From a bacterium (lineage in GTDB: Bacteria; Thermosulfidibacterota; Thermosulfidibacteria; Thermosulfidibacterales; JALWSI01): a DNA stretch of 5,878 nt. The notes under the pieces were generated by a model. The model had not been told where the DNA came from. It ran no database searches and saw nothing but the letters and a program-made list of their open reading frames with translations. The translations under genes and the position numbers were made by a program. The stretch's first letter is position 1, and each line of letters opens with the position of its first letter. Shown in pieces: positions 1-5,848 of the stretch. The DNA lies in assembly GCA_027080315.1 (NCBI GenBank), contig JALWSI010000214.1:1-5878 (forward strand), read 5' to 3'.

Positions 1-1
1 G

Positions 2-517
2 GGGAACTCTGAGCTGGTGAAGGTGATAGAAGCAGGGATAGAGCTTGAGAAGAAGGGGCTTATAAACTACCTGAACTTTGCACACAAGTCCAAGAGCATG
101 ACGGGAAAAAATATGTTCATCCGTTTAGCAAAGGATGAGTACGAGCACATGAGGATTCTTGAGGGGATTAGAGCAAATATTTTAGAGGGTAAGGTGATGG
201 AGAAGCCCAACATTCCCACAGAAGAGATTGAAACCCTCATGCCCAGAATCAAGTCTAAGGACGGCCTCATAAAAGGAGAAGAGGGAACATCAGATATTGA
301 GGCACTGAAGATGGCCTTGGAGTTTGAGAAGAAAGCGTCCAACTACTTTGCAGAGCTGGCAGAGAAGGCTGAGGATCCCGAGACCAAGAAACTGGCCCAG
401 GAGCTGGCAAGGTGGGAGGAGACCCATTACGATCTGATTCAGGCAGAGATAGACTACATTAACAACACGGGGATGTACTTTGGTGTTAAAGAGTTTGAGA
501 TGTCTGAGAGGTTCTAA
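2..517 (+). CDS. Rubrerythrin-like ferritin-fold diiron protein (5' end probably outside window)
   Basis: This is a four-helix ferritin-like diiron protein of the rubrerythrin superfamily (COG1633-like), probably a cytoplasmic peroxide or oxygen defence protein. Counting from the GTG at 17, candidate metal ligands are Glu11 in the first helix, the ExxH pair Glu41/His44 (EYEH), Glu102 or Glu104 in helix 3, and the ExxH pair Glu134/His137 (EETH). There is no C-terminal rubredoxin domain, so it is not a full rubrerythrin and would need a separate electron donor. The GTG at 17 is the first start codon seen, but no Shine-Dalgarno sequence is well placed before it. The frame stays open to base 2 with plausible helix residues (NSELV), so the true start is probably left of the window. 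The stop is TAA at 515-517. Superoxide reductase follows after 38 bases. The fold assignment is firm; the peroxidase role is inferred from family and neighbours. Confidence 0.85.
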   Translation, partial: GNSELVKVIEAGIELEKKGLINYLNFAHKSKSMTGKNMFIRLAKDEYEHMRILEGIRANILEGKVMEKPNIPTEEIETLMPRIKSKDGLIKGEEGTSDIEALKMALEFEKKASNYFAELAEKAEDPETKKLAQELARWEETHYDLIQAEIDYINNTGMYFGVKEFEMSERF

Positions 518-543
518 AGAGTCGCAAAAGAATAGCTTAGTGT

Positions 544-550
544 AGGAGGT
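544..550 (+). promoter_or_regulatory. Strong ribosome binding site for superoxide reductase
   Basis: AGGAGGT is a full Shine-Dalgarno match that ends five bases before the ATG at 556. It fixes the start of the desulfoferrodoxin gene and suggests strong translation. Confidence 0.85.
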
Positions 551-555
551 GCACT

Positions 556-930
556 ATGCCAGAGAGATACGAGGTTTACATCTGTGAGAAGTGTGGAAAT
601 ATCGTTGAGGTGCTGCAGGGTGGCAAAGGACAGCTGGTATGCTGCGGCGCACCCATGGTTCACTTGAAAGAGGGGACAACCGATGCAGCTCAGGAGAAGC
701 ATGTGCCTGTTGTTGAGAAGAGAGACGGTGGCGTGTTTGTGAAGGTTGGCAGCGTAGCCCATCCCATGGAAGAGAAGCACTACATCCAGTGGATTGAGGT
801 GCTGGTGGATGGGAAGGTGTACCGTCAGTTCCTTAAACCAGGAGAAGCGCCTGAGGCGTTCTTCCCGGTGGATGGCGATAACGTTTCGGCAAGGGAATAC
901 TGCAATCTTCACGGCCTTTGGAGGAGCTGA
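556..930 (+). CDS. dfx: Desulfoferrodoxin, class I (2Fe) superoxide reductase
   Basis: This enzyme reduces superoxide to hydrogen peroxide in the cytoplasm without making O2, normally taking electrons from rubredoxin. The 124 residues contain both iron centres. Center I, the desulforedoxin-like FeCys4 site, is Cys10, Cys13, Cys29 and Cys30. Center II, the catalytic FeHis4Cys site, is His49, His69, His75, His119 and Cys116. Glu47 and Lys48 in the EKHVP motif are the conserved residues at the superoxide-binding face. The length is typical of 2Fe-SOR, and nothing is missing. The start is set by AGGAGGT five bases upstream. The ferritin gene begins one base after the TGA, so the two are almost certainly co-transcribed. 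A rubredoxin-type electron source lies in the window (Hrb at 4154), but its use here is only inferred. Confidence 0.97.
   Translation: MPERYEVYICEKCGNIVEVLQGGKGQLVCCGAPMVHLKEGTTDAAQEKHVPVVEKRDGGVFVKVGSVAHPMEEKHYIQWIEVLVDGKVYRQFLKPGEAPEAFFPVDGDNVSAREYCNLHGLWRS
921..926 (+). promoter_or_regulatory. Ribosome binding site for ferritin inside the dfx 3' end
   Basis: GAGGAG lies in the last codons of the superoxide reductase gene and ends five bases before the ATG at 932. It selects this ATG over in-frame start codons further upstream that would overlap dfx, and implies translational coupling. Confidence 0.75.
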
Positions 931-931
931 G

Positions 932-1438
932 ATGACCCCAAAGATGGAAGAGGCTCTGAACAAGCAGCTTAATGCAGAGTTGTACTCTGCCTACATGTAC
1001 CTCTCTATGACGGCTTGGTTTGAGAGCAGGAACCTCACGGGGTTTGCAAGCTGGATGAGGGCTCAGGTGGTTGAAGAAGTTGAGCACGCCATGAAGTTCT
1101 ACAGCTTCATTAACGAGCGTGGCGGAAGGGTGAAGCTCACAGCCATAGATGGGCCTCCCACCGACTGGGACTCACCCCTTGAGGTCTTTGAGGCTGCCTT
1201 TAAGCACGAGCAGTACGTTACAAGCCTCATCAACGAGCTTATGGAGATGGCTCTTGAAGAGAGGGACCATGCAAGCCAGATTTTCCTCCAATGGTTCGTA
1301 ACCGAGCAGGTGGAAGAAGAGGCTACCTTCGGCTCTATCTTAGAGAGACTTCGCATGATCGGCGACCAAACTGGTCCCCTATTCATGATGGACAGGGAGC
1401 TGGGGCAGAGGACTGCTCCTGCTCTGGCCCAAGGATAG
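932..1438 (+). CDS. ftnA: Non-haem ferritin (iron storage)
   Basis: This cytoplasmic iron-storage protein oxidises Fe(II) at a diiron ferroxidase centre and stores the ferric mineral in a 24-subunit shell. The 168 residues match bacterial FtnA in length. The ferroxidase ligands align one residue before E. coli FtnA numbering: Glu16 (NAELYSAY), Glu49 and His52 (EEVEH), Glu93 (KHEQ), Gln126 and Glu129 (TEQVEEE). Tyr23 matches the conserved ferroxidase tyrosine. No haem-binding methionine of the bacterioferritin type is evident, so FtnA fits better than Bfr. The frame is open further upstream, but that part overlaps dfx, and the ATG at 932 has a good Shine-Dalgarno sequence. Coupling to superoxide reductase makes sense because withdrawing free iron limits Fenton chemistry with the H2O2 produced. 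A terminator follows 15 bases after the stop. Confidence 0.95.
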   Translation: MTPKMEEALNKQLNAELYSAYMYLSMTAWFESRNLTGFASWMRAQVVEEVEHAMKFYSFINERGGRVKLTAIDGPPTDWDSPLEVFEAAFKHEQYVTSLINELMEMALEERDHASQIFLQWFVTEQVEEEATFGSILERLRMIGDQTGPLFMMDRELGQRTAPALAQG

Positions 1439-1453
1439 AATCACTTCAAACAG

Positions 1454-1485
1454 AGGGGGAGGAGATACACTCCTTCCCCTTTTTT
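1454..1485 (+). terminator. Rho-independent terminator after ferritin
   Basis: A 10-bp GC-rich stem (1455-1464 with 1470-1479) contains one G-T wobble and a five-base loop. It is followed by six T at 1480-1485; A1454 can extend the stem into the T run. This is a textbook intrinsic terminator. It separates the superoxide reductase/ferritin unit from the flavodiiron unit. Confidence 0.92.
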
Positions 1486-1540
1486 ATTATCTAAATGACT
1501 ACATTAAGAATGTCGATTGTATGTTGAAAAAGTAGAAATC

Positions 1541-1546
1541 GAGGAG
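1541..1546 (+). promoter_or_regulatory. Ribosome binding site that sets the fprA start at GTG 1553
   Basis: GAGGAG ends six bases before the GTG at 1553. The in-frame TTG at 1517 has no Shine-Dalgarno sequence, and the extra 12 residues it would add have no counterpart in the flavodiiron family. No convincing -35/-10 pair was found in the preceding 1486-1540 stretch, although a promoter is expected there after the terminator. Confidence 0.75.
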
Positions 1547-1552
1547 AGAGCA

Positions 1553-2755
1553 GTGTTTAAGGCAATAAAGATTACAGACAGGGTTTACTGGGTGGGGGTT
1601 AGAGACTGGAGTCTCAGAAACTTCCACGGATACACAACCCACAAAGGTTCCACTTACAACGCCTATCTCATTTTGGGAGAGAAGGTGATCTTGGTGGACA
1701 CCTGTAAGAAGCAGTACAAGAACGAGCTTCTATCGCGAATATCAAGCGTGGTGGATCCTAAGGAGATAGACTACATCATCTCAAATCACTCAGAGATGGA
1801 TCACTCTGGTGCCCTGCCAGAAGTGGTAGAGCTTGTTAAACCAGAAAAGGTCTTCGCCTCTCCAATGGGGGTAAAGAACCTGAAAGACCAGCTTCACTGG
1901 GATGTGCAGGTGCAAGCAGTGAAGGATGGAGAAGAAATCTCTTTTGGGGATGTTAAGGTACAGTTCTTTGAAACCAGGATGCTTCACTGGCCTGACAGTA
2001 TGTTCTCTTGGCTCCCTGAAGAGAGGGTTCTCTTTTCCCAAGATGCCTTTGCCATGCACCTGTCTTGTAGTGAGCTATTTGCAGATGAGGTGGACCAAGG
2101 GCTGGTGTGGAGAGAGACAGCCACCTACTACGCGAACATCCTTCTTCCGTATTCAAACTTGATACTGAAGCTTCTGGAGAAGGTGCGGAAGATTGGGCTA
2201 AATCCCACTATTGTTGCTACTGATCATGGTCCAATCTGGAGAAGAGAGGAGGACATAGCAAGGGTGCTCTCTCTTTACGAGAGGTGGGCCAAACAGGAAC
2301 CCACAATGAAGGCGGTTGTGCTTTACGACACCATGTGGGGTAGTACCGATCTTATGGGCCGGGCCATAGCAGATGGCCTTATCAAAGGTGGTTGCTCTGT
2401 AAAGATAACCCCTCTTTCTGGATCGGACAGGAGCGATGTGGCCACAGAGGTTCTTGACGCCGGTGTTTTGATTGCAGGGTCTCCAACCCTCAATAACAAT
2501 CTGCTCCCCTCCGTTGCCGATGTGCTCACCTATCTTAAGGGTCTGCGTCCACAGAATCTCGTTGGTGCGGCTTTTGGCTCTTACGGATGGAGTGGAGAAT
2601 CTGTGAAGCAGGTGAAGGAGTATCTTGAGGCAATGAAGGTGGATGTGGTTGGTGAGGCAAAGGTGAAGTATGTGCCCACCCAAGAAGACCTTAGCCTCTG
2701 TTTTGATCTTGGTACGCAGGTCGCGGCAAAATTAAAAGAGCTAACAGGTAATTGA
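1553..2755 (+). CDS. fprA: Flavodiiron protein (A-type flavoprotein, O2/NO reductase)
   Basis: This soluble enzyme reduces O2 to water and/or NO to N2O, using electrons from a rubredoxin. It is 400 residues long, the standard class A length. The N-terminal metallo-beta-lactamase-like domain (about 1-245) carries the diiron ligands His79, Glu81, Asp83 (NHSEMDHSG), His145 (LHWPDS), Asp164 (SQDAF) and His225 (TDHGPIW); all six are present. The C-terminal flavodoxin domain (about 252-400) has the FMN phosphate loop 260-265 (TMWGST), then the PTLNNN and GSYGWSGES loops. The overall pattern closely resembles Moorella thermoacetica FprA as I recall it. No rubredoxin domain is fused, so it is class A and needs an outside donor, most likely the Hrb protein two genes downstream. 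The GTG start is chosen from the Shine-Dalgarno sequence. The next gene starts two bases after the stop. O2 versus NO preference cannot be read from sequence. Confidence 0.96.
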   Translation: MFKAIKITDRVYWVGVRDWSLRNFHGYTTHKGSTYNAYLILGEKVILVDTCKKQYKNELLSRISSVVDPKEIDYIISNHSEMDHSGALPEVVELVKPEKVFASPMGVKNLKDQLHWDVQVQAVKDGEEISFGDVKVQFFETRMLHWPDSMFSWLPEERVLFSQDAFAMHLSCSELFADEVDQGLVWRETATYYANILLPYSNLILKLLEKVRKIGLNPTIVATDHGPIWRREEDIARVLSLYERWAKQEPTMKAVVLYDTMWGSTDLMGRAIADGLIKGGCSVKITPLSGSDRSDVATEVLDAGVLIAGSPTLNNNLLPSVADVLTYLKGLRPQNLVGAAFGSYGWSGESVKQVKEYLEAMKVDVVGEAKVKYVPTQEDLSLCFDLGTQVAAKLKELTGN

Positions 2756-2757
2756 AG

Positions 2758-4137
2758 ATGTTTTTTAGGCAATTTGTAGTAGAGGGCATGGGTTGTCTCT
2801 CTTATCTAATAGGGTGTCCCCAGGCCAGGGTTGCATGTGTTGTTGATCCCAAAAGGGATGTGGATGACTATATTGAGGTTGCAAGACAGTACGGTATGAA
2901 GATCACCCACGTCTTTGAGACCCACATCCACGCAGACCACGTTAGCGGGAACAGAGAACTTCAGGAGAGAGCTGGTGCTGAGATCTACTTCATGGAAGGT
3001 ACCCCGGTGGAGTTTCCCCATGGAGAGGTTAGCGACGGAGAAGAGATGAGCCTGGGGAATGTTGGGTTGAGGTTTATGAAGACCCCTGGCCACACCCCTC
3101 ACCTTATGTCCATATTGGTTACCGATAGAACCAGGGCAGAAGAGCCTTGGTTTGTACTTACAGGTGACTGTCTATTTGTTGGGGACGTGGGAAGACCGGA
3201 TCTGGCAGGAGAAGAACTGCTGGAGGAGCAGGTAAGGAACCTTTACAACTCTCTTCACCATAAACTTGGCTCTTTGCCGGACAGTATGGAGATCTATCCA
3301 GCCCACGGAGAGGGTTCTTTGTGTGGAAAGGGGATGAGCTCTAAACCCAGCTCAACAATTGGTTTTGAGAAGAGGGCCAATCCCGTCTTCTCTCTGAGTT
3401 GGGAGGATTTTCACGCGGAGTTTACTGGAAGCTTTCCAGAAAGGCCTAAAAGCTTTGCCCATATCATATCAACCAACAAGAAAGGTCCCCCTCTGCTTGA
3501 GAAGTGTCCTGGGTCCCGATACCTCTCCCCCCGCCAAGTGAAGGAGAAGATGGGTGAAGGAGCCGTGGTGTTAGACACCCGTGACTCTGCTGCCTTTGGA
3601 GGAGCCCATATCCCTGGCAGCATAAACATAGGTCTCTCTGAGAAGGCTGCTAACTGGGTGGGTATGGTGATAGATCCCGAGGCGTGTCTCATACTGGTTG
3701 TACAGCATCCATGGGACTATGAGGCCATTTGCGCCCAGCTTCATCGCATAGGATACGACAGGATCATGGGATACTTGGGCGGAGGCATAATAAGCTGGCA
3801 AGAGGCCGGATACCACTTGGGTAAGCTGTGCCAGATATCGGCTCAGGAGCTTCTGGATAGACTAAAAACAGGCTACTATCAGGCGGTTTACGATGTTAGA
3901 ACCATGCAGGAGTACAAAAGCGGCCACATTGAAGGGGTTGAGCATTTTCCCCTCTCCAAACTCTTGGATAATCCTCCAGAACTTCCCAAAGATAAGCCCA
4001 TTCTCGTGATCTGTGGCTCTGGGTACAGGGGTAATATCGCAGCAAGTCTTCTTCAGGGACAGGGCTTTTCAGAGGTTCATAGCCTGGCAGGAGGCATGAA
4101 GGCCTGGAAGGCCGCGGGACATCCTGTGGTGGTTTAA
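2758..4137 (+). CDS. CstB-like persulfide dioxygenase-rhodanese fusion
   Basis: This 459-residue protein has an N-terminal metallo-beta-lactamase persulfide dioxygenase domain (about 1-235) and two rhodanese domains (about 265-360 and 365-459). The first domain has HxHxDH at His56/His58/Asp60/His61. The expected mononuclear Fe(II) ligands are His56, His112 (TPGHTPH) and Asp137 (TGDCLF), followed by the typical GDVGRPDL segment. Cys189 in GEGSLCG matches the position of the CstB dioxygenase-domain cysteine. Rhodanese 1 has Gln316-His317-Pro318 where the active cysteine loop should be, so it is degenerate. Rhodanese 2 has Cys419 in CGSGYRG and should be active. This order matches Staphylococcus CstB, which turns persulfides plus O2 into sulfite/thiosulfate. 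The ATG at 2758 (AGGT eight bases upstream) is preferred to the TTG at 2752, which overlaps the fprA stop. Lying between fprA and hrb, it is clearly in their operon. The exact substrate is inferred. Confidence 0.88.
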   Translation: MFFRQFVVEGMGCLSYLIGCPQARVACVVDPKRDVDDYIEVARQYGMKITHVFETHIHADHVSGNRELQERAGAEIYFMEGTPVEFPHGEVSDGEEMSLGNVGLRFMKTPGHTPHLMSILVTDRTRAEEPWFVLTGDCLFVGDVGRPDLAGEELLEEQVRNLYNSLHHKLGSLPDSMEIYPAHGEGSLCGKGMSSKPSSTIGFEKRANPVFSLSWEDFHAEFTGSFPERPKSFAHIISTNKKGPPLLEKCPGSRYLSPRQVKEKMGEGAVVLDTRDSAAFGGAHIPGSINIGLSEKAANWVGMVIDPEACLILVVQHPWDYEAICAQLHRIGYDRIMGYLGGGIISWQEAGYHLGKLCQISAQELLDRLKTGYYQAVYDVRTMQEYKSGHIEGVEHFPLSKLLDNPPELPKDKPILVICGSGYRGNIAASLLQGQGFSEVHSLAGGMKAWKAAGHPVVV

Positions 4138-4140
4138 AAA

Positions 4141-4146
4141 AGGAGA
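4141..4146 (+). promoter_or_regulatory. Ribosome binding site for hrb
   Basis: AGGAGA lies within an A-rich run and ends seven bases before the ATG at 4154, immediately after the stop of the persulfide dioxygenase gene. It supports translation of hrb from the same transcript. Confidence 0.75.
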
Positions 4147-4153
4147 ATAGAGA

Positions 4154-4861
4154 ATGGGAATAGATAGGCAGGCCTTCAGGGCATTATCCTATGGCCTTTA
4201 CATTGTGGCCTCAACGGAGGGTGACAGGCTTAATGGGCAGATAGCCAATGCGGTTATGCAGGTTACCTCTCGGCCTCCTCGTATAGCAGTGGCTTTGAAC
4301 AAGGAGAATCTGACCCATCAACTGGTTGAGAATAGCGGTCTCTTCTCGGTCTCCGTTCTTGAAGAGGATACCCCTTTGAAGTTCATTGGTCTCTTTGGGT
4401 TCAAGTCGGGTAGAGAGGTGGATAAACTCTCTCAGGTGAAGTACGAGGTTGGAGAGACAGGTGTTCCAATGGTGACAGAGAACGCTGTGGCGGTTATGGA
4501 GGCCAAGGTGACCGGTAGCGTGGATGTAGGTAGCCATACCCTTTTTATAGGAGAGGTTGTAGGAGCTAAGGTTGTGAGCCAGGAAACCCCTATGACATAT
4601 GCCTACTACCATAAGGTCAAAGGGGGTAAGTCTCCCAAAACGGCTCCTACCTATGTGGAAGATAAGATGGAGAAACCAGAAGAGGAAAGGAGAGAAGAGA
4701 TGAAGAGGTATGTGTGTGAGGTTTGTGGCTATGTTTATGTTCCCACCAAAGGCGATCCAGACAATGGGGTGGCACCAGGGACCGCCTTTGGGGATCTCCC
4801 AGAGGACTGGGTCTGCCCCGTTTGTGGAGCAGGAAAAGACCAGTTTACTCCAGAAGATTGA
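4154..4861 (+). CDS. hrb: High-molecular-weight rubredoxin (flavin reductase-rubredoxin fusion)
   Basis: This 235-residue cytoplasmic electron carrier should take electrons from NAD(P)H through FMN and pass them to the flavodiiron protein. The N-terminal domain (about 1-155) is a flavin-reductase-like split barrel, with the conserved start [12 protein letters not shown] and the [12 protein letters not shown] strand seen in NAD(P)H:flavin oxidoreductases. A charged, Lys/Glu-rich linker (about 160-184) leads to a C-terminal rubredoxin domain. Its Fe(SCys)4 ligands are Cys188, Cys191, Cys221 and Cys224 (CEVCGY and CPVCGAGK), with the usual GDPDNG and PEDWVCP motifs. In Moorella thermoacetica, Hrb with FprA acts as an NO reductase, and this gene pairing supports the same partnership here. 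It starts 16 bases after the previous stop and is followed at once by a terminator hairpin. It could also serve the superoxide reductase or the rubrerythrin-like protein, but that is speculation. Confidence 0.94.
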   Translation: MGIDRQAFRALSYGLYIVASTEGDRLNGQIANAVMQVTSRPPRIAVALNKENLTHQLVENSGLFSVSVLEEDTPLKFIGLFGFKSGREVDKLSQVKYEVGETGVPMVTENAVAVMEAKVTGSVDVGSHTLFIGEVVGAKVVSQETPMTYAYYHKVKGGKSPKTAPTYVEDKMEKPEEERREEMKRYVCEVCGYVYVPTKGDPDNGVAPGTAFGDLPEDWVCPVCGAGKDQFTPED

Positions 4862-4865
4862 TGGG

Positions 4866-4894
4866 TTGGGGGAGGATGGCTCCTCCCCCAATTT
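4866..4894 (+). terminator. Terminator hairpin after hrb
   Basis: A perfect 11-bp stem (4866-4876 with 4881-4891) closes a four-base loop, TGGC. Only three T follow (4892-4894), so the U tract is short, but the stem is very stable. Its position five bases after the hrb stop, just before a new promoter-like sequence, supports termination of the fprA unit. Confidence 0.75.
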
Positions 4895-4906
4895 GTGCAA
4901 AGGGGG

Positions 4907-4936
4907 TTGACAAGGCTTACAACCCTTTTGTAGAGA
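4907..4936 (+). promoter_or_regulatory. Probable sigma-70-type promoter for tRNA-Gly
   Basis: TTGACA (4907-4912) is a perfect -35 hexamer. A weaker -10, TAGAGA (4931-4936), follows after an 18-base spacer. The predicted transcript would begin around 4943, a few bases before the tRNA at 4949, which leaves a short 5' leader for RNase P. The -10 matches the consensus at only three of six positions, so its exact place is uncertain. Confidence 0.55.
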
Positions 4937-4948
4937 GGATCGCAGTGA

Positions 4949-5023
4949 GCGGGAATAGCTCAGTGGTAGAGCACCGCCTTGCCAAGGCGGGGGTCGCGGG
5001 TTCAAATCCCGTTTCCCGCTCCA
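4949..5023 (+). tRNA. tRNA-Gly (anticodon GCC)
   Basis: All cloverleaf arms are present. The acceptor stem has seven perfect pairs (GCGGGAA with TTCCCGC), the D stem is GCTC/GAGC, and the anticodon stem is CCGCC/GGCGG. The loop is TTGCCAA with anticodon GCC at 4981-4983, which reads GGC and GGT. The T arm has loop TTCAAAT with one G-T wobble closing pair. The discriminator base is T5020, and CCA is encoded at 5021-5023. Glycine is assigned from the anticodon. The gene is on the same strand as its neighbours, and folK begins 21 bases after the CCA, so the tRNA may be cut from a joint transcript. Confidence 0.98.
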
Positions 5024-5044
5024 TTCTTTTTAGGTTGGGTTTTA

Positions 5045-5617
5045 ATGTCCCGTTTACTCTTATCCTTGGGCTCAAATAAGGGCAGCCGTGTCTTTAACTG
5101 CATAGTGGCCGTTCACAGATTGGCCCATTTATGTATGGGTGAGGTTGTTAAGATATCTCCCTTCTACTTAACCGAGCCTGTAGGTGTGCCTCCTCAGCCA
5201 TGGTTTATTAACTGCACAGCTGAGTTGAGCATAGGGCTCTCCCCGCGGGAGCTTTTAAGGGCGTGCCAGCAGGTTGAGGCAGAACTGGGACGTACCACCA
5301 AAGGAGACTCTTCTCCAAGGACCATAGACATAGACATACTTTTTTACGATCAAAGGGTGGTTGATACCTCCTTCCTTCAAATACCTCATCCCCGGTTGCA
5401 TAAGAGGAGATTTGTGCTTCTCCCCCTTTACCAGATAGCCCCTGATTACCCCCATCCCACCTTGGGTAAGAGGGTTTCTGATCTTTTGAAGGATAGGGAA
5501 GAGGATGGAGTGGAAGAAGAGGTGATCAGGATATCAACCTCTGTTTGTCAGGTGGTTGAATCCTCTGCAATTCGTGGGATTGTGGAGGAATTTGATGGAC
5601 TAAATGGACTAAAATAA
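5045..5617 (+). CDS. folK: HPPK, 2-amino-4-hydroxy-6-hydroxymethyldihydropteridine diphosphokinase
   Basis: This folate pathway enzyme transfers pyrophosphate from ATP to 6-hydroxymethyl-7,8-dihydropterin, giving the substrate for dihydropteroate synthase. The 190 residues show the N-terminal LSLGSNKG motif (6-13), Asn56 in the pterin-site FIN segment, the HPPK signature around Arg92, and the Mg-binding Asp95 and Asp97 (PRTIDIDILFYD). The conserved PHPRLHKRRFVLLPL segment starts at Pro114. The catalytic core ends near residue 160. The remaining 30 or so residues are an acidic tail rich in Glu that is longer than in E. coli-sized HPPK. The ATG at 5045 is used because the conserved beta strand begins directly after it; the open frame further upstream runs through the tRNA. 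The ribosome site is weak (AGGT at 5032-5035, nine bases before). No other folate gene is visible in the window. Confidence 0.94.
   Translation: MSRLLLSLGSNKGSRVFNCIVAVHRLAHLCMGEVVKISPFYLTEPVGVPPQPWFINCTAELSIGLSPRELLRACQQVEAELGRTTKGDSSPRTIDIDILFYDQRVVDTSFLQIPHPRLHKRRFVLLPLYQIAPDYPHPTLGKRVSDLLKDREEDGVEEEVIRISTSVCQVVESSAIRGIVEEFDGLNGLK
5596..5613 (+). repeat. Perfect 9-bp tandem duplication at the folK 3' end
   Basis: TGGACTAAA occurs twice in direct succession (5596-5604 and 5605-5613), just before the TAA stop, and encodes the final residues DGLNGLK. It is followed by tandem stop codons TAATAA. It looks like a small in-frame slippage duplication that lengthened the HPPK tail by three residues. 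Confidence 0.8.
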
Positions 5618-5659
5618 TAATATTTATCATTCCCACTTGCCAGAGTGATCAGCGGGTAT

Positions 5660-5682
5660 AGATTTGATTTAAAATCTTTTTT
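5660..5682 (+). terminator. Possible weak AT-rich terminator after folK
   Basis: AGATTT (5660-5665) pairs with AAATCT (5672-5677) across a six-base loop and is followed by five T (5678-5682). The stem is short and AT-rich, so termination would be inefficient. It sits 42 bases after the folK stop and directly before the Shine-Dalgarno sequence of the next ORF. Confidence 0.35.
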
Positions 5683-5698
5683 GTTTTGGAGGTGTATG

Positions 5699-5848
5699 AT
5701 GAAGGTTGTGGCTTTTAACGGCAGTCCCAGAAAAGAGGGGAATACCGCAGCGGCTATCAAGGTGGTCTTAGAGGTTCTTGAAGGAGAAGGGATAAAAACG
5801 GAGTTTATTCAGCTTGGAGGTTCTGGAATTAATCCTTCGGGCATATAA
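5699..5848 (+). pseudogene. Truncated NADPH-dependent FMN reductase / iron-sulfur flavoprotein (N-terminal remnant)
   Basis: The ORF opens as a typical flavodoxin-fold FMN reductase: MKVVAFNGSPRKEGNT holds the beta1 strand and the FMN phosphate loop (NGSPRKEGNT, residues 7-16). An amphipathic helix and a second strand (TEFIQL) follow. Family members normally continue with a Pro-Cys-x-x-Cys segment and run to about 180-210 residues. Here the reading ends after Asn-Pro-Ser-Gly-Ile with TAA at 5846-5848, giving only 49 residues. The other two frames also close quickly, and the last 35 or so bases are strongly AT-rich. GGAGGT at 5688-5693, five bases before the second ATG of the ATGATG pair, fixes the start at 5699, so the expression signals are intact. 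The break is most simply explained by an insertion or rearrangement near 5835. A sequencing error cannot be ruled out. Confidence 0.65.

Noticed and set aside
514-963. Minus-strand open frame of 149 codons over the superoxide reductase gene
   Set aside because: It lies opposite a gene with every superoxide reductase ligand present and has no family features of its own.
1486-1540. Possible promoter for the fprA unit (ATGACT at 1495 with TATGTT at 1520)
   Set aside because: The spacer is 19 bases and both hexamers are poor. A promoter is expected here but cannot be placed from sequence.
1517-1552. Upstream TTG start at 1517 for the flavodiiron protein, adding 12 residues
   Set aside because: There is no Shine-Dalgarno sequence before it. 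The GTG at 1553 has GAGGAG six bases upstream and gives the normal family N-terminus.
4211-5005. Long open frame of 264 codons on the minus strand over hrb and the tRNA
   Set aside because: It is antisense to a clear rubredoxin fusion gene and a tRNA, and its translation shows no recognisable domain; it is a shadow frame.
5001-5023. tRNA-Gly 3' end as an integration (att) site
   Set aside because: No second copy of the tRNA 3' end and no integrase gene is visible in the window, and folK follows normally.
5637-5662. TTGCCA and TATAGA as a promoter for the truncated reductase
   Set aside because: The spacer is only 14 bases, too short for a normal sigma-70 promoter.
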